Origin: Coptis chinensis
Lineage: Eukaryota > Streptophyta > Magnoliopsida > Ranunculales > Ranunculaceae
Length of the DNA stretch: 64,000 nucleotides
Direction of reading: 5' to 3'
Assembly (NCBI GenBank): GCA_015680905.1
Contig: CM027385.1
Location: 23,132,501 to 23,196,500, forward strand
Shown one piece after another: positions 33,561 to 45,213 of the stretch. The notes below the pieces were generated by a model. That model made no database searches and was not told where the DNA came from. It was given only the letters and a program-made list of their open reading frames with translations. How positions within the stretch are numbered: the stretch's first letter is position 1; every line of letters begins with the position of its first letter. Position numbers and translations under genes: made by a program.

Positions 33561-34799
33561 CTCTGATTTCTATTCCACAATGGCGGAGTCTCTTTAGTCA
33601 CAAGATAATTCACAATATCAGCATACCAGGGTGCAGAGAAGATTTTGTGAAGGTGTTCACTAGGAAAAGAATCTAAAATGGGCTCGGAATCACCGTCACT
33701 ATCATTACTTAACCTAGACAGGTGGTCAACTACTATGTTTTCAACTCCTTTTTTATCTTTTATCTCTAAGGTGAATTCTTGTAGGAGGAGAATCCATCAG
33801 ATTAACCTCTACTTAGCATCCTTCTTCGCAAGAAGGTGCCTAAGTGCTGCATAATCAGTGTAGATTAAGGTTTTTTAACCTATTAAATAGGGACAAAAAT
33901 TTTCTAAAGCATAGAAAATGGCTAATAACTCCTTTTCAGTGGTCGTATAATTTCGTTGAGCCTCATTTAGTGTCTTACTTGCATAGTAAACAACTATAGG
34001 TCTCTTATCATGTTTCTGACCTAGAATAGCACCAATAGCGTAGTCGTTGGCGTCACATACAAGCTTAAACAGTTTTGACCAATCGGGAGGTTGAATTATA
34101 GGTGCAGTTATTAAGGCGGCTTTCAACTTTTCAAAAGCCTGCATGCATTCCGAGTTAAACTCATAGGGTGCATCTTTTATAAGAGGATTAGTTAAAGGTT
34201 TAACAATTTTTGAGAAATCTTGGATGAATCTTTGATAAAATCCAATATGACCTAGAAAGGCTCGTATCTCACGGATGTTCCGTAGAATAGGTAGAGTTGA
34301 AATTTTGTCTATTTTAGCTCTATCTACTTCTATACCATTTTTAAACACAATGTGACCTCACACTATTCCCTTTTTTACTATGAAATGACACTTTTCCCAA
34401 TTAAGGACCATATTCTTTTCCTGACAATGCGCCAATACTTTGGATAGGTTGGTCGTCGAAAGAATCTCCATAGAGGGAAAAGTCATCCATAAACAATTTC
34501 ATGAATCTCTCCACCATATCACTGAAAATGTGCAGTATGCAATGTTGAAATGTGGTAGGTGCATTGCAGAGACCGAAGGGCATATGTGCATAAACATATG
34601 TTCCAAAAGGGCAAGTGAAGATAGTATTTTCTTGATCTAGTTCAGCAATTAAAATCTGAAAGTACCCTTAATACCCATCCAAGAAACAGTAATAAGAATG
34701 TCCTGTTAAACGTTCAAGCATCTGATCTACAAATGGAAGGGGAAAATGATCTTTCCTTGTGACGGCATTAAACTTTCGATAATATATAGAAATCCTCCA
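33561..34799 (-). pseudogene. pol: Reverse transcriptase (C-terminal part) and RNase H of element D
   Basis: The sequence enters at RKFNAVTRKDHFPLPF (about 34780), then MPFGLCNAPTTFQHC (34583), the catalytic FMDDFSLYG (about 34495), FLGHIGFYQRFIQDFSKI (about 34250), and the RNase H blocks [34 protein letters not shown] and YTDYAAL. The 34348-33875 frame is open for 157 codons. RT is cut upstream at the codon for the Met-Lys-Trp-Arg block, exactly where element E begins. Shifts near 34400 and 33870 break the rest. Confidence 0.84.
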
Positions 34800-35495
34800 T
34801 GTAGGGGAAATTCCGAGTATCTCCTGATTTTCCTCTGTGCCTTGTGATCTAGAAGCTTGTACTGAAATCTTTCCTGAGTAGATAAGGGATGAGATGATTG
34901 TGAGTTCAAGGTTGAACCATTTGACAGCTGCCTACGTATCTCCTTGTTTATTTAGGAGAATCAAACCCTATTTTGTGTAGTTCTTAAGAGCGAATCCCTA
35001 TGGTTTATATAAGAAGGGCTACGAGAGTCCTAGGGTTAGGATTTTCCTCACTGCTTGTGAGTTCCCTTCCATCTTTGGACTCTGCCTTCCTACTGGGATT
35101 CCTCTCCTTATGGAAGTCTGAATCTAGACCATATTTTATGGGAGGTAAGTTTCCTTGCTGATCATAATGTCCCTTCGTGTATGGGAAGATTATATCTAAA
35201 AGGTAACTCCCAAGATATGTCATCACGATTCCTTCTTTATCATCAGAGATTGCCAGCTTCAGTTTCCTTCTATTCAGGAACTGTCTATATCAGTTCCTGA
35301 CGACTGGGACAACTATTATATTTGAAGGCGGTCAGTCACGTGCCTAACACATGTCCACTAAACACTCGTGATGAGCACGAGATCACTTATTCACAGAACT
35401 AATCTAATGGTCCTCGTCTCATTCTGGACATCTATATTCTTAGGTTATTTCCCATACAAGTATCATCTATTGAATGATGGGAAATTCCCTTTACA
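34800..35495 (-). repeat. 3' LTR of element E
   Basis: 696 bp with imperfect inverted ends: TGTAGGGGAAATTCC at 34800 and GGAAATTCCCTTTACA ending at 35495. The minus strand has TTATATAAACC near 35005 and GGAGATACGTAGGCAGC near 34930, the latter a common sequence in R/U5 of plant gypsy LTRs. The partner LTR is not in the window. Confidence 0.62.
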
Positions 35496-35508
35496 GATGG
35501 CCCCTCTC
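35496..35508 (-). other. Polypurine tract of element E
   Basis: The minus strand reads GAGAGGGGCCATC directly before the TGTAAAGGG start of the LTR. Confidence 0.5.
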
Positions 35509-35681
35509 GTGCCATCTAACACGTGGGAGCTTGAAGCGACACTGCTTTTGGCGCGAGCATCTTTTCCTTAAACAATTATTAGAACTGCTTACATAATCAA
35601 TTAATTAAGGTTTTGAAAAGATGGCTTGAACAGACACGCCATTTCACTGCTTGGGCTCATCCTAACCGTTCATCTTATCTG

Positions 35682-35689
35682 TATATAAA
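35682..35689 (+). promoter_or_regulatory. TATA box of the antisense ORF of element E
   Basis: TATATAAA, 115 bp upstream of the ATG at 35804 and on the same strand as the ORF, in a good promoter position. Confidence 0.5.
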
Positions 35690-35803
35690 GGATCTGGTGA
35701 GAGAACTCTCATTATCGCTTCTACTACCTTTTTCTGCATACTGAACCTTTTGATCTCCCGTTAGGGTTTAACCAAAACTTGAAACTTTTCCTCTTTTTCG
35801 ATC

Positions 35804-38500
35804 ATGAATCCCAACTGGCCACTTGTAAACTTCAAAGATCTTTCCTCCCTGGAATTGATCCATGAGAAATTTCACATCCCTGAAGATATCGGCCTACAAG
35901 GAGGTGGCGCTCATCACCATTGTGGTCAGCTTAGGTCCGGACTCACTCTTCCCATCCACCCATTGCTGAGTGATAAGAGTCCAAAACTGTAGTTTTAACC
36001 CCTTAACAATATTGCTGTTAGACCAATCATGTGATTAATAATATAGGTTAACACTAATTACGTGCTTTTGAGTATTTCAGGCTTCGGAGTTGAATAAATA
36101 TAAATTCGTTATTAATTAGGTGCTAAAAGGAGTTAAAGTGATTGCTATGAAAGTTCTATGAAGAAAGCCAAGTTTCATGAAGAAAAAGCCCTTAAAAACC
36201 TCAAGTCAAAGATGTTAAGTGAAAGTCAAACCGGATTAGAAAGCTAAAGAAAAGTCAACAAAACTTCAAAATACCATATCTTTGGGCTCAGACCTCGGAT
36301 TTTGGCCCATTTTATATCAAAATGACCGGCCCCAAAAGCTATTTTCAATGGTCTAGACCTTGACTTGATCAGAGTAGTATAAGTTGGTGAAAACTCATGC
36401 TACAGTAACATAACCAGAATGGGAAGTCTTGGATTCAACAAATTGGGTTTTGGGCTCGATTTTTCGGCCCAAAACATAGCTCCTCAGCCCATGCACGAAT
36501 TTGTGAATCTAGCTTTTCTAGATCAAGAGACAAAAGCATAGCTCTTAAGCTATCTAGATCTAAACCTAGTTCTAGTTCATAAAATTTAGTTTTGGTAATA
36601 TAGAATTAGTTTTAATTCATTAAATTAGTTTTTATAGATTAATCTAGTTAGTTGTCAATTTTATTAGTTGTTAGAACAAGTTTTGAATTTTAGAATAAAA
36701 TACTTAGTTTATATTTCAATATTTAATTTTGAATTCAATCTTTAATTCATAATTAGTTTGTCTTAATTTGATAATTAGTTAATCATCATCTTTGATCTAA
36801 ATTAGTTTTAAATCTTGTTTTAATTCATTTTGAATTTTAGACTATTGTTAAATTAGATTTACGAAGCTTAATTATTTATTCAATAATGAGTTGTGCTAGT
36901 TGTTCTCGTTTTAGAAATGATAGTATAATGATCCAAGGCAAAAACCTCCATTAGAGGGGTTTGAAGAAGCCTTGATGAAGATTGATTGTTGTTAGCGTAG
37001 AATAGTTCGTAATATTCCATTCCATTCTAGAAAACAATTAGTTCACCATGAGAATGGGTTTGATTGTTTCACATGCTAGTTATTAGTTGGTAAAGATTAC
37101 CATGAACAATTAGAGATTAGGAAGCCCCAATTACTATGCGAAAGCATTGCAATTCGGATTATGACAATTCCTCGCTAGTTGATTAAGTCAAATTAAGGTG
37201 GAATCAAATCCCCCTAATTCCTTATCATATTATCAATTTAGTATTTCCGTATTTTAATTATCATATCTTGATTAGTAGTTTTTCCTTCGTAGTATAATTT
37301 CCATCGTTACTCTTATTGACTTTGATAGACTGATTATTGTAGTTAACTTAAATTCTAAAAAACTAGGAGTGGAACGAATCTTCTATTCTAACTATATTGC
37401 AATATCGAGAGTATAAAACTTTGATAACCTTAAGCGTAAATTAGTTCTAGCTTTACTCGCGTTTGAGTTTCATGACTTATTCGTAGGTAAAACTATCGTT
37501 TTACTTGCATTTAAGTCTCGTTATTTATTCGTAGGTAAAACTAACGTTTTCCCTTTTATCACTAAGAGAGTGTCTGATTCACTTCAATCTTGCTCTTGGT
37601 CAGGCAGCACCCCTGTTTTATTGAATTGTCATGTATTCTGCCCTTCTTGCCAAGAGGCATGGATTCGCTCTGAGCCGTTGGGTGTTTGGTTACATTTATG
37701 AGGTCTGACGTATTTGAGACCAATCATACTATTATCTCATGACAAGAGATAAGAACTCTTCGATTGTCTTTTTTGAGGGGAAGCAGAGTGACGAGGGCTA
37801 GGCTGACCACCATTTCTGTGTGCTGGGTGATGGGTGGGACGTTCGTCCTTCTGATAATGATGGTGAGCCCGTGGGAATTCCTGTTCCCAAAAAACACACT
37901 CATGCTCCAACCAATAAGTCTATTTTCTTATGAATTTTACAATCACTATGAGAGCCTTTCCACTGTGTTTCTTTGCTGTTTTCCCTTAGATGACTTTTCC
38001 CCTTGGAATCAAATGTCTGCAACTGATGTTGCTACGATGGACTTCATCAAGAAGATCCCCAAGGAACAAAGGATTCCTTGGGTGATAGTTTCTGATCATA
38101 CCCATCTTTTTGAATATTTCAACATGTCTGCTGAAGAATTACTGCAACTTGCCCCCGACTTTTTCCTTTTTGGGATAAATACTATGAATTCTAGGCGCAC
38201 AACAGTCCCTCCTCCTGTGGATCAGGATGCTGGACTTCTTCCTCCCCGAGTACATGATGACTCCTCTTTAATTACTAGAAGAAAAGGAAACCGCAAGGAG
38301 AAGAGTTCTGTGCCTGACTCTGTGATGCTGCAAAGTCGGGCTCAGTTCAGGAGCCTGCTGTCAATGATGATTGTGTGATCACTGGCGGGAGGGGCCCTGA
38401 ACTGCCTAATGAACTTCTAGAGGCCATCAATTTTAAAAGGGAGATGTGTGCTGATAACCGTAAAAAGATAGTCTCACTAATGAATAAAGCGATGAAACTC
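35804..38500 (+). pseudogene. Antisense ORF of element E ('putative gypsy-type transposon' protein)
   Basis: Starts MNPNWPLVNFKDLSSLEL, then FHIPEDIGLQGG and LRSGLTLPIHPLL. A solo LTR (35971-37561) interrupts it; with the insert and one target copy left out, the frame goes on as RECLIHFNLALGQAAPLFY. The pattern of a P-x-G-x-x-x-H...R-x-G-L-x-L-P-x-H-P motif followed by NLAxxQ is that of the plant 'putative gypsy-type transposon' domain (PF04195-like, from memory). Later parts include HHFCVLGDGWDV, a likely intron ending at TTTCCCTTAG (37990), then DDFSPWNQMSATDVATMDF. A shift near 38378 leads into a coiled-coil-like frame (NELLEAINFKREMCADNRKK) cut by element F at 38500. Confidence 0.58.
35971..37561 (+). 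repeat. Solo LTR of the Athila family, long variant
   Basis: TGATAAGAGTCC...TTTTATCA, 1591 bp, flanked by CTGAG (35966-35970) and CTAAG (37562-37566), a 5-bp duplication with one mismatch. Near its 3' end a unit of about 50 bp containing TTATTCGTAGGTAAAACTA is repeated in tandem (37470-37550), which partly explains its extra length. Confidence 0.87.
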
Positions 38501-39950
38501 TGAATGCAAGTAAAACTATAAACTGGATTGTTACTAGACTTATGAAAGATATTTGTTTTCTACTCTCGAATCTATTGACGTAGAGTTGGAATAAAAGATA
38601 CGTTCCACTCCTAGTCCTTTAGCATTCAAGTTTTCTACAATTGATGGTCTATCCAAAGTCAATGAGAGATTTACGAGGGAATTTATACTACGATGTGAAT
38701 TCAAATAACAAGAAACGAATAACGAAATGATAGGATGTTAAGGGTTTGAATCTAGATAAAGAATTAAAGGGAATTGAATCCACCTTAACTCTACTTAATT
38801 AACTAACAAAGACTTATCGTGATTCAAATTGCAATGCTTCGCATATCAAAATGGTAATTTTAATCCCTAATTATACATGGCATCTCTACTAATTAAAAAC
38901 TAGCATGTGAGGTCGTCCACCCATTCTCATGGCGAATCAACGACCTTCTAGAGTGGAATAAACTCTCAAGACGATTTCTAAGTTAACAAAGATCAAGTTT
39001 CATCAAGGCTTCTTCAACCCCTCTAATGGAGGTTTAGCCTTGATTCATCAAGCTATCATTTCCCATTGAATTAACACTAGACATAATATAAAGATTTGAA
39101 CTTTACTAATTTTGATTAAATAATACTTCAAATCTAATTAATAACTAAGAATTGAATAACAACAAGACTTGAAATTAGATCTACAAATTTAAATGACAAA
39201 TTCAAAATGAACAAGAATAAACTATTTTATTTATCTAATCAATGAAGAACAATGATTCAAAGAATTAATCTAAAACAAGGAATGAAACTAATTAATTTAA
39301 CTAATTGAATTCAAAAACTAGATCTACAAGCTATTTTAATGTCTACTTTCTATTCTAAGCTATCTAACTATATCTTTCTTAAGAGCTAAGTCTTGTTTTA
39401 TGTAAAGAAGGAGACCAGATCCACAATTTCGTACATGGGCTGAGGAGCCATGTTCTGGGCCGGAAAATCGAGCCCAAAGCCCAATTTCTTCAGTCCATAG
39501 AGCCTGTTTCAGCTGGCTTTGACTTCAGCAGAATTTTCGTTCACTTTTGCTCCTATAATTGGATCAAGGCTTGGACCATTGGAAAGCTCTTTCCGAGTCG
39601 GTCGTTTTGACATAAGGTAGGCCCAAATCCGAGGCCTGAGTGAAAAGATATGGTCTTTGGAAGTTCTGCTGACTTGTGCACTATTTCTGCCCGTGTTGAC
39701 TTTTCAGCTTTTGACTGGGCTTTATAAAGGCTTTGTCTCCTTAAATCTTGGCCTTTATCGCAGAACTTCTTTGCAACCATCCCTTTGCTCCTTTATATCG
39801 CCAAAGTGGCATATTTCTGCACATAATTGAGTTACATGCCTGAAATACATAAAAGTACGTAATTAGCATTAACTTTTATTTATTACTCGCATAATTGGTC
39901 TAAAAGTAGTATTATTAAGGGGTTAAAACTACAGTTTGGGGCTCTTATCA
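38501..39950 (-). repeat. 3' LTR of element F
   Basis: 1450 bp, minus strand TGATAAGAGCCCC...CTTGCATTCA. The end differs from the usual TATCA but still ends in CA and falls exactly where E's coding sequence stops. Confidence 0.85.
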
Positions 39951-39952
39951 AA

Positions 39953-39963
39953 CCACCCCCAAA
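39953..39963 (-). other. 3' polypurine tract PPT3 of element F
   Basis: Minus strand GTTTGGGGGTGG-like sequence two bases from the LTR, preceded by TTGAGGACAAGCAAAATG. Confidence 0.75.
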
Positions 39964-41529
39964 CAACATTTTGCTTGTCCTCAAGCAAATATGAGAAATT
40001 AGCATAAGTGAACAAAAATGGAGTTCTAACTAATCTCGTTTCGCCGAGTGCGATTGAATTAACCATATGCAACAAGGCCTTAAACCACTAGGAATTCCCT
40101 AGTGGACGAGCTATAGCCTCGTGAGAGTTTTCCAGTGAAGGTACTCACAAACTTCATCTATACTACAACGACTCATAAATATAACTATTGTTTCCTTATC
40201 TATGTCTCAATTATCTATACATCTCACTTAGCAAATGAATACAGAATAATCAAGTCGAAACCTATGCTAATATATGCATAATAATCTATCATATACGAAT
40301 AAACATATTTACAATGAGTAATACTATGAGATGAACTAGCAGGTCCATTTATGAAAACTCGGAATAGCGTCCTTAAGTAGGTCCTCACATAAATATCAAG
40401 ACAAAAACCACTATGATTTTTCCGCTCAAGTTTTGCTACTCCGATTAATGCGATGGGCACACTTTACCTTACAAACTCAATGACACACAAGGAAGCCAGA
40501 GTCGATCAAACACATCTGCCACTTACTATCACACTAATCTATTCCTAATTGGGCTAGAGGTCTTTATTAGGTGTTGTGGGGATTAGGAGATGGTTTAAAA
40601 AGGAAGGAAATGTATATTCAAAGAGAACAAGTCTGAGATAATAGAGTCTTCATATTATATAACTAGAGAAAACCTTATTCTTTACCTTTTGATTCTACAC
40701 TTTGTTTCCATCCTTAGCCATATTTTTCTTTTCTTTGGCTTTTGACTCCTTTGATTCTATTTTTTTTTTTTTTTTGGAGTTCTAACCCTTTATTTTCTTT
40801 TATTTATTTATTTTTTATTTGGACGGAAACTTCCTTTTCTTATCTAAAGCGACTAACGAATTCTTGATTTCAAAAGTTCTTCTCTTTTCTATTCTTCACC
40901 TCTATTCTCAGACTTATCCAAAGAATTGGGTAGGTTGATTTTTTATTTTGTTTTGTTTTGTAACAGGGTAAAGAATTTGTGGTTTATGAAAGGCTAAAGA
41001 AAGGCTCAGAGGGGCGACTAGCGGAAAATAATTCATAGGTTGGAATTTCTGGCTATATCGATCCAAAGAGGGCCTAAATTCTCGCTTAGGATATGGTATA
41101 GTGATCAAGCAAGTGGACGTGTGATTTCTATATCCGGATTTTACTTCTCCCTTATGTCATTTCTCAAATGTGTCACTCATAAGACTTTAGGCTATATTCT
41201 CATAGAATTTGTAGAATAAGTACTCTAGCCTAGATTTCAGAAACTTACTGCCAACAATCATAGATACTCATATAACATATTTATAGATAGATGCAAGGAT
41301 TATTACCTACATATTAGCCTAAGTTTCTAAAAATTATTCTAATGCAAAAGCTACGTGAGACTTCTAGATTATTGAGAGCATAGGGAAAGAAAACAATACC
41401 AATATTTCTTAGTGTATAGCATACTTTTTATTTATATTTTTAAAATTTTTGAATTTTTTTAGCTAGAAAACAAGTGCATATTATACATATCTATATCCTA
41501 ACAGATGCCTTAATTACACGTGTTTCTAT
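39964..41529 (-). other. Conserved 3' noncoding region of element F
   Basis: Colinear with the same region of A and H. It contains the 21-bp near-palindrome (40085-40105) and the ATCAAGCAAGTGGACGTGTG block (41103-41122). No gene seen. Confidence 0.7.
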
Positions 41530-41569
41530 CCCCCCCCCCTAAACAAGAAGCATGCTTTGTCCTCAAAGT
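41530..41569 (-). other. Internal polypurine-tract-like motif PPT2 (element F)
   Basis: Minus strand GAGGACAAAGCATGC, then CTTGTTTAG and a run of ten G (41530-41539). The G run is longer than in A and H. Confidence 0.65.
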
Positions 41570-41774
41570 ATTTTAAATAAAGATAGTAGGAAAATACCAT
41601 TGAAACGAGTGAAATTTCAGAACATCTGCAAAACAAGGTTATAACATACTAATATAGAAAAGAAAACTGACGCAACTCTATAAGAGTTCCACCCGTAATG
41701 GGGTTAATGAGAAACAAATTTGCTTGGGACATAAGCAGACACTAACTGAAATGAAAACTTACCTACACTCCCAT

Positions 41775-42697
41775 TTAAACATTGTCCTCCTCATTTCCCT
41801 CTTCAAAGAGTTGAAGTTCCTTCGCATCCTGCCATGCCATGACAACTTGCCAAGCCTGCCGTCGTGTGTCGTCAACTTGTGCTAACCTGTCTAGTGTTAC
41901 TCTGTATGATGGGGTGTAAGGAGCAACCAAATGAGGTTGCACTTGCCATCCCGGCCAAGTCATTACTCAAAATGAGCGAACCACCAAATTGGTGGGTCTC
42001 ATGACTTCAACCCTTTTCCAATCCATGAACTGGGTACATAATTCTGGTAGATAACTGAGCAGGATGCGGCAAACCAAAACAGGCATAAGAAGATACTTAT
42101 GGCGCATGCTTAGGGCTCTCTTAAGACTAGCCACTAATACTCGGGAATGTCATATCGGTGGCGTCCCCTCGCCTAAAAAGCAAGGAAAATGTCACTAGCG
42201 GTACTATTTGCAGAAGTAAACTGCCACTCCCCTAGAATATTCATCAGGATGAATAACATGGTGGTGCCTACATTTAGGGACAGGCTACCAAGGGCAATGT
42301 TATAACGCCCTTTTTCCATTATACAAAATACCCCTCCCCCATAATACTCATGGAAATATGTATAGTCATAGAGGTATGAATTATCGGTCATATATCCCCA
42401 CGTGTGAATAGGATCAGGTATTGGTATTCCCGAAACTAATGCTACCACATACTTATTGAATTCTAGGGGTGTGTCATCAATCGTGACGGAGAATTCTTGT
42501 TCTCCATCCTGGTTACAATAGAACTTAACATTATTGTAGAAAAATTCAGTATGCTTAGGTGAATACGAGTCGTCTTCACTTACAAGAAGATGCCTCCATC
42601 CGAACTGCATGATCCTCTCGCGGAACCAATGTCCATAAGACTCGCTCCCCAACAAGTGTTCGAAAGACTGCTCCGGTATTACTATAAGAGAAGTCAT
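41775..42697 (-). pseudogene. ORF B of element F
   Basis: Start ATG at 42697 (MTSLIVIPEQSFEHLL). Blocks: SYGHWFRERIMQFGWRHLLV, SYSPKHTEFFYNNVKFYC, GEQEFSVTIDDTPLEFNKYV, WGYMTDNSYLYDYTYFHEYY, RYNIALGSLSLNVGTTMLF. The first 175 codons are open, the best-preserved ORF B in the window. After a shift near 42175 the remainder is damaged, and the C-terminus returns at 41963-41775 with YTPSYRVTLDRL and an acidic EEGNEEDNV tail ending in TAA. Role unknown; compare A and H. Confidence 0.72.
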
Positions 42698-43156
42698 CAC
42701 AAAACTACTCTCTAGAACAGCTGCAACTATCCTGGAACAACCCTAAAAAAACTGGAAATTTTTGGTGCCCACGTGGGTCGTGTCGCGGTGCGCCAAGGTA
42801 TGCCCGACGGGATGGTGCGGGTGTGCTCTGTTGAGTTTCGGATTCCAGGCACTTGGGGCGCAAGGTGCTCTTACTTTTAGATTGGGATGGGCACGGGGTG
42901 CGTTTCGGATGAAAACTGGAATTCCAGTGTTTTGGGCGCAGGTGGCTTTCGAGGTTTGTCTTTGGAGAGGGCTAAGTCGCCTTCGGTAAAATTTCTTCTT
43001 CTTTCTTTGAAGGCAGTGCAGCTCCATCAGGCGCAGTGCGCTTCGGGAGTTGTGGGCGGTCGCGAAGGAAAAATAAGGTAAAGTGGGAATGAAACGTGAG
43101 AGATGAATGTGAGATGTAGTTGGGGTTGTGAGTGTAGAATGAATGCAGTTTTTATA
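42698..43156 (-). promoter_or_regulatory. Putative promoter and leader of ORF B (element F)
   Basis: On the minus strand, TATAAAAA at 43156-43149 is followed by a C/A-rich stretch and then a GC-rich leader (about 43070-42760) with repeated GCGCAC/GCGCCC motifs, up to the ORF B ATG. The layout equals that in A and H. Promoter function is inferred. Confidence 0.48.
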
Positions 43157-43808
43157 GGATTTAAGTTGCTAAAACGAATCGGGAAGTTACCAAAAAGTTT
43201 TAAGGCAATTGACGAAAATAATAAAATTTCCAAAACCGAAAACGGAAACGACCCATATTCTCTATTCCAAAACAAACCTAATATCTTTTAGGGTTAGTTA
43301 GATTTACCCCATTGCAAGATCCAACAGATTCTGAGATGATTTTTTTTTTTTTATGAAGAAATCTAACCGTTGGATCACTCAAATGGGGGTATCACTAATA
43401 TTTTTGAAAACGGGGTAACACTAATTGCAACTAGTAATGGGGGGGGTAAGTCTAACTAACCCTATCTTTTAGGTTGAATTTAGGTTAGATACTGCCTAAT
43501 TTATTGAGATTCCATCCTAACACAATATCTATTTATAGCGATGCCCATATCGGCAATATTCTCAACCCTCACTCCAAAACAACTTCTTAAAATAGATGAT
43601 CATATAACGAATTATGCTAGGCTAAATAATACCACCCCCAAACAATTCGGGAAGGTGGGATTAATGAAAAAAAACAACGCATAATTCAAAATTAACCAAC
43701 TTATATTAAAATTGAATTCAAATAACATACGACAACCAAATTCAAATTTAATTACTAAACTAATCTTTTTACATCCGTACTAAATAAAAACAAATACAAT
43801 AAAACAAA
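43157..43808 (-). other. Spacer between ORF A and ORF B of F, with PPT1
   Basis: PPT1 is at 43632-43644 (minus strand TGTTTGGGGGTGG, preceded by CCACCTTCCCGAAT). The rest is AT-rich without genes; 43430-43450 carries a G run on the plus strand. Confidence 0.55.
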
Positions 43809-44887
43809 TCAACTCATTAGATCCCTAAACCACTCGTTACTAGTAGTGGAATGCGCTCGAGAAGCAGATGGCCCTTGGGCTTCCGATGGGCCAGAGCCAT
43901 CTGTCTTGCGGCGACGACGCTCGTGCCTCACAGACTGCTCCTCCGAAGAAGAACCCCCCTGGGGTGGGAAGCGTGCAAGCATGTCGTCTCGGAACTGGCG
44001 CTGAGCATCCATCTCGGCCCTCGTCTGTTCCCACCGCTCATCCTCGCGCAGGGCACGAGTCTCGAAGTTATGATGCATGGTAGCCTTCCGAGTTCAGAGG
44101 TCTTCACAAATAGTATTGAGAGAACGCATGCCATGGTGAATCACAGCCATGCGTTCTACATCCAACCTACAACTCGTCAAGGCATCGGCATCAAAACATG
44201 TCGTGTCATCCTCATCCTCCGAGTCAGTGTCGGCGACTACCCTCTCTTCAGGCAACCTCCAAACTCTCTGGATACACTCCGTATAAATATGATGATTTCG
44301 GTGCTCCTTCAGGCAAATACTATCAGACCTTGGAGTCGCTCTCAAGGTTATCATGATCTTCGTTATCAAAACAGGGAGAGGTGCAATACTCTTTCCAACT
44401 CCAAAATACAGAACTCATACTTCTGCTCCTGGAGTATCCATAGAATGTGAAGGAAGTTCAAATTGATATCATTGACTTTCTCCTTCCCTATGACATTCCT
44501 ACCAATCCACTGAGCTACAGCCAGCTGGTTGGTTCGAAGAGACGACTGGCGAACACAATGCGAGCTCGCATTATAGTTCCCTTCTACAACAGTCGCATTC
44601 ATCAAAGGTTCTACAAAGATGGCCGAATCCCAGTAATGTGGCATCGAGATGGTGTCTAGGTGGAATGCCTAAAATCTCAGCCAACAACCCAGTAGTAACC
44701 TATCTCCTCCTCCCAGCCACCTTAACAAAAATTCAATTCTCATTCAACTCCCTCGTCCTATAAAACTCTCAGACCAAATCTTCGTGGTAAAAATCATCTA
44801 TCGAGTGCCACAAACCACTCCAGTCTCTCCTAACCATCTCGCCACCGTAAAAGCGTGCTCCAGTAATATCCGACGTCTTTGAGCCAT
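43809..44887 (-). pseudogene. ORF A of element F
   Basis: Start ATG at 44887 (MAQRRRI), matching MAQQRRI of H. A shift after about 12 codons and a TAG damage the N-terminus. Well-kept parts: SLRTNQLAVAQWIGRNVIG (about 44550), HILWILQEQKYEFCILE (about 44470), then in the next frames ECIQRVWRLPEERVV, the acidic DTDSEDEDDTTCFDADAL patch, HHGMRSLNTICEDL, and a coiled-coil-like EDERWEQTRAEMDAQRQF stretch before the basic RHERRRRKTDGSGPSE tail (stop at 43809). The order equals that of A and H. Confidence 0.72.
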
Positions 44888-45213
44888 TGGAGTTTTTATA
44901 AGATGTGTGGGTTTGAATAAGGTAGGGGGACTTATTTTGAAACACCCTAACTAAAAATAATGGCAGGAGGCGTGGTGGTGGTGGTGGCAGTTGAAATTTT
45001 TGAATTTTCGGTGGTTTTTTGTTGTTTAAGTTGGTGGAGGTGGTGGTGGTTGTAGTTAGGAGGAGATTTGGGGTGGGTTTTAACTTTGGGCTTGGGTGTA
45101 TTTAGGTTTCCTTTTTTTTTTTTTCTTTAGGTTAGGTTTTTGAAGCTTTGTTGTTTGGTAATGGCAGTTTTTAGAATGGAACATGACTGTTGGTGGAAGA
45201 AGGAGACGCACGT
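44888..45213 (-). other. Leader upstream of ORF A in element F
   Basis: Low-complexity, rich in GGTGGTGG-type repeats on the plus strand (44965-45070). No gene. It ends abruptly at the LTR of element G. Confidence 0.45.

Larger units (their letters stand above)
26821..34799 (-). mobile_element. Element D: diverged Athila-type element, 3' part
   Basis: On the minus strand: RT (cut at 34799 by element E), RNase H, integrase, an unknown ORF, an ORF B remnant, conserved 3' noncoding region, PPT, 3' LTR. The LTR starts TGATTAGCTCCC, unlike the TGATAAGAGCCC of the other family members, but the 3' noncoding region is clearly shared. A copia-like solo LTR sits in its LTR. The left end is uncertain (about 26820). 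Confidence 0.78.
34800..38500 (-). mobile_element. Element E: Tat-like element, 3' LTR and antisense ORF
   Basis: Inserted in RT of element D; the left target copy would be CTCCA (34795-34799). On the minus strand the 3' LTR (35495 to 34800) is preceded by a purine-rich tract, and to its right a plus-strand ORF runs away from the LTR. This layout, an antisense ORF between pol and 3' LTR, is known for the Tat lineage. The element is cut by F at 38500; its pol is not in the window. The lineage call is therefore inference. Confidence 0.55.
38501..45213 (-). mobile_element. Element F: Athila-family element, 3' half
   Basis: Minus-strand order from the right: leader, ORF A, PPT1, TATA and leader, ORF B, PPT2, conserved noncoding region, PPT3, 3' LTR. 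It is inserted in the antisense ORF of E (coding sequence runs up to 38500). Its pol and 5' LTR are missing here because element G begins at 45214; they may lie beyond the right edge of the window. Confidence 0.82.

Noticed and set aside
35349..35349. Alternative end of element E's LTR at TGTTAGGCAC (minus strand)
   Set aside because: No purine tract precedes it, whereas 35495 has GAGAGGGGCCATC and inverted ends matching 34800.
42743..43081. Overlapping ORFs on both strands in the GC-rich leader of F
   Set aside because: They follow from the high GC of the repeats; A and H have no matching frames in their leaders.
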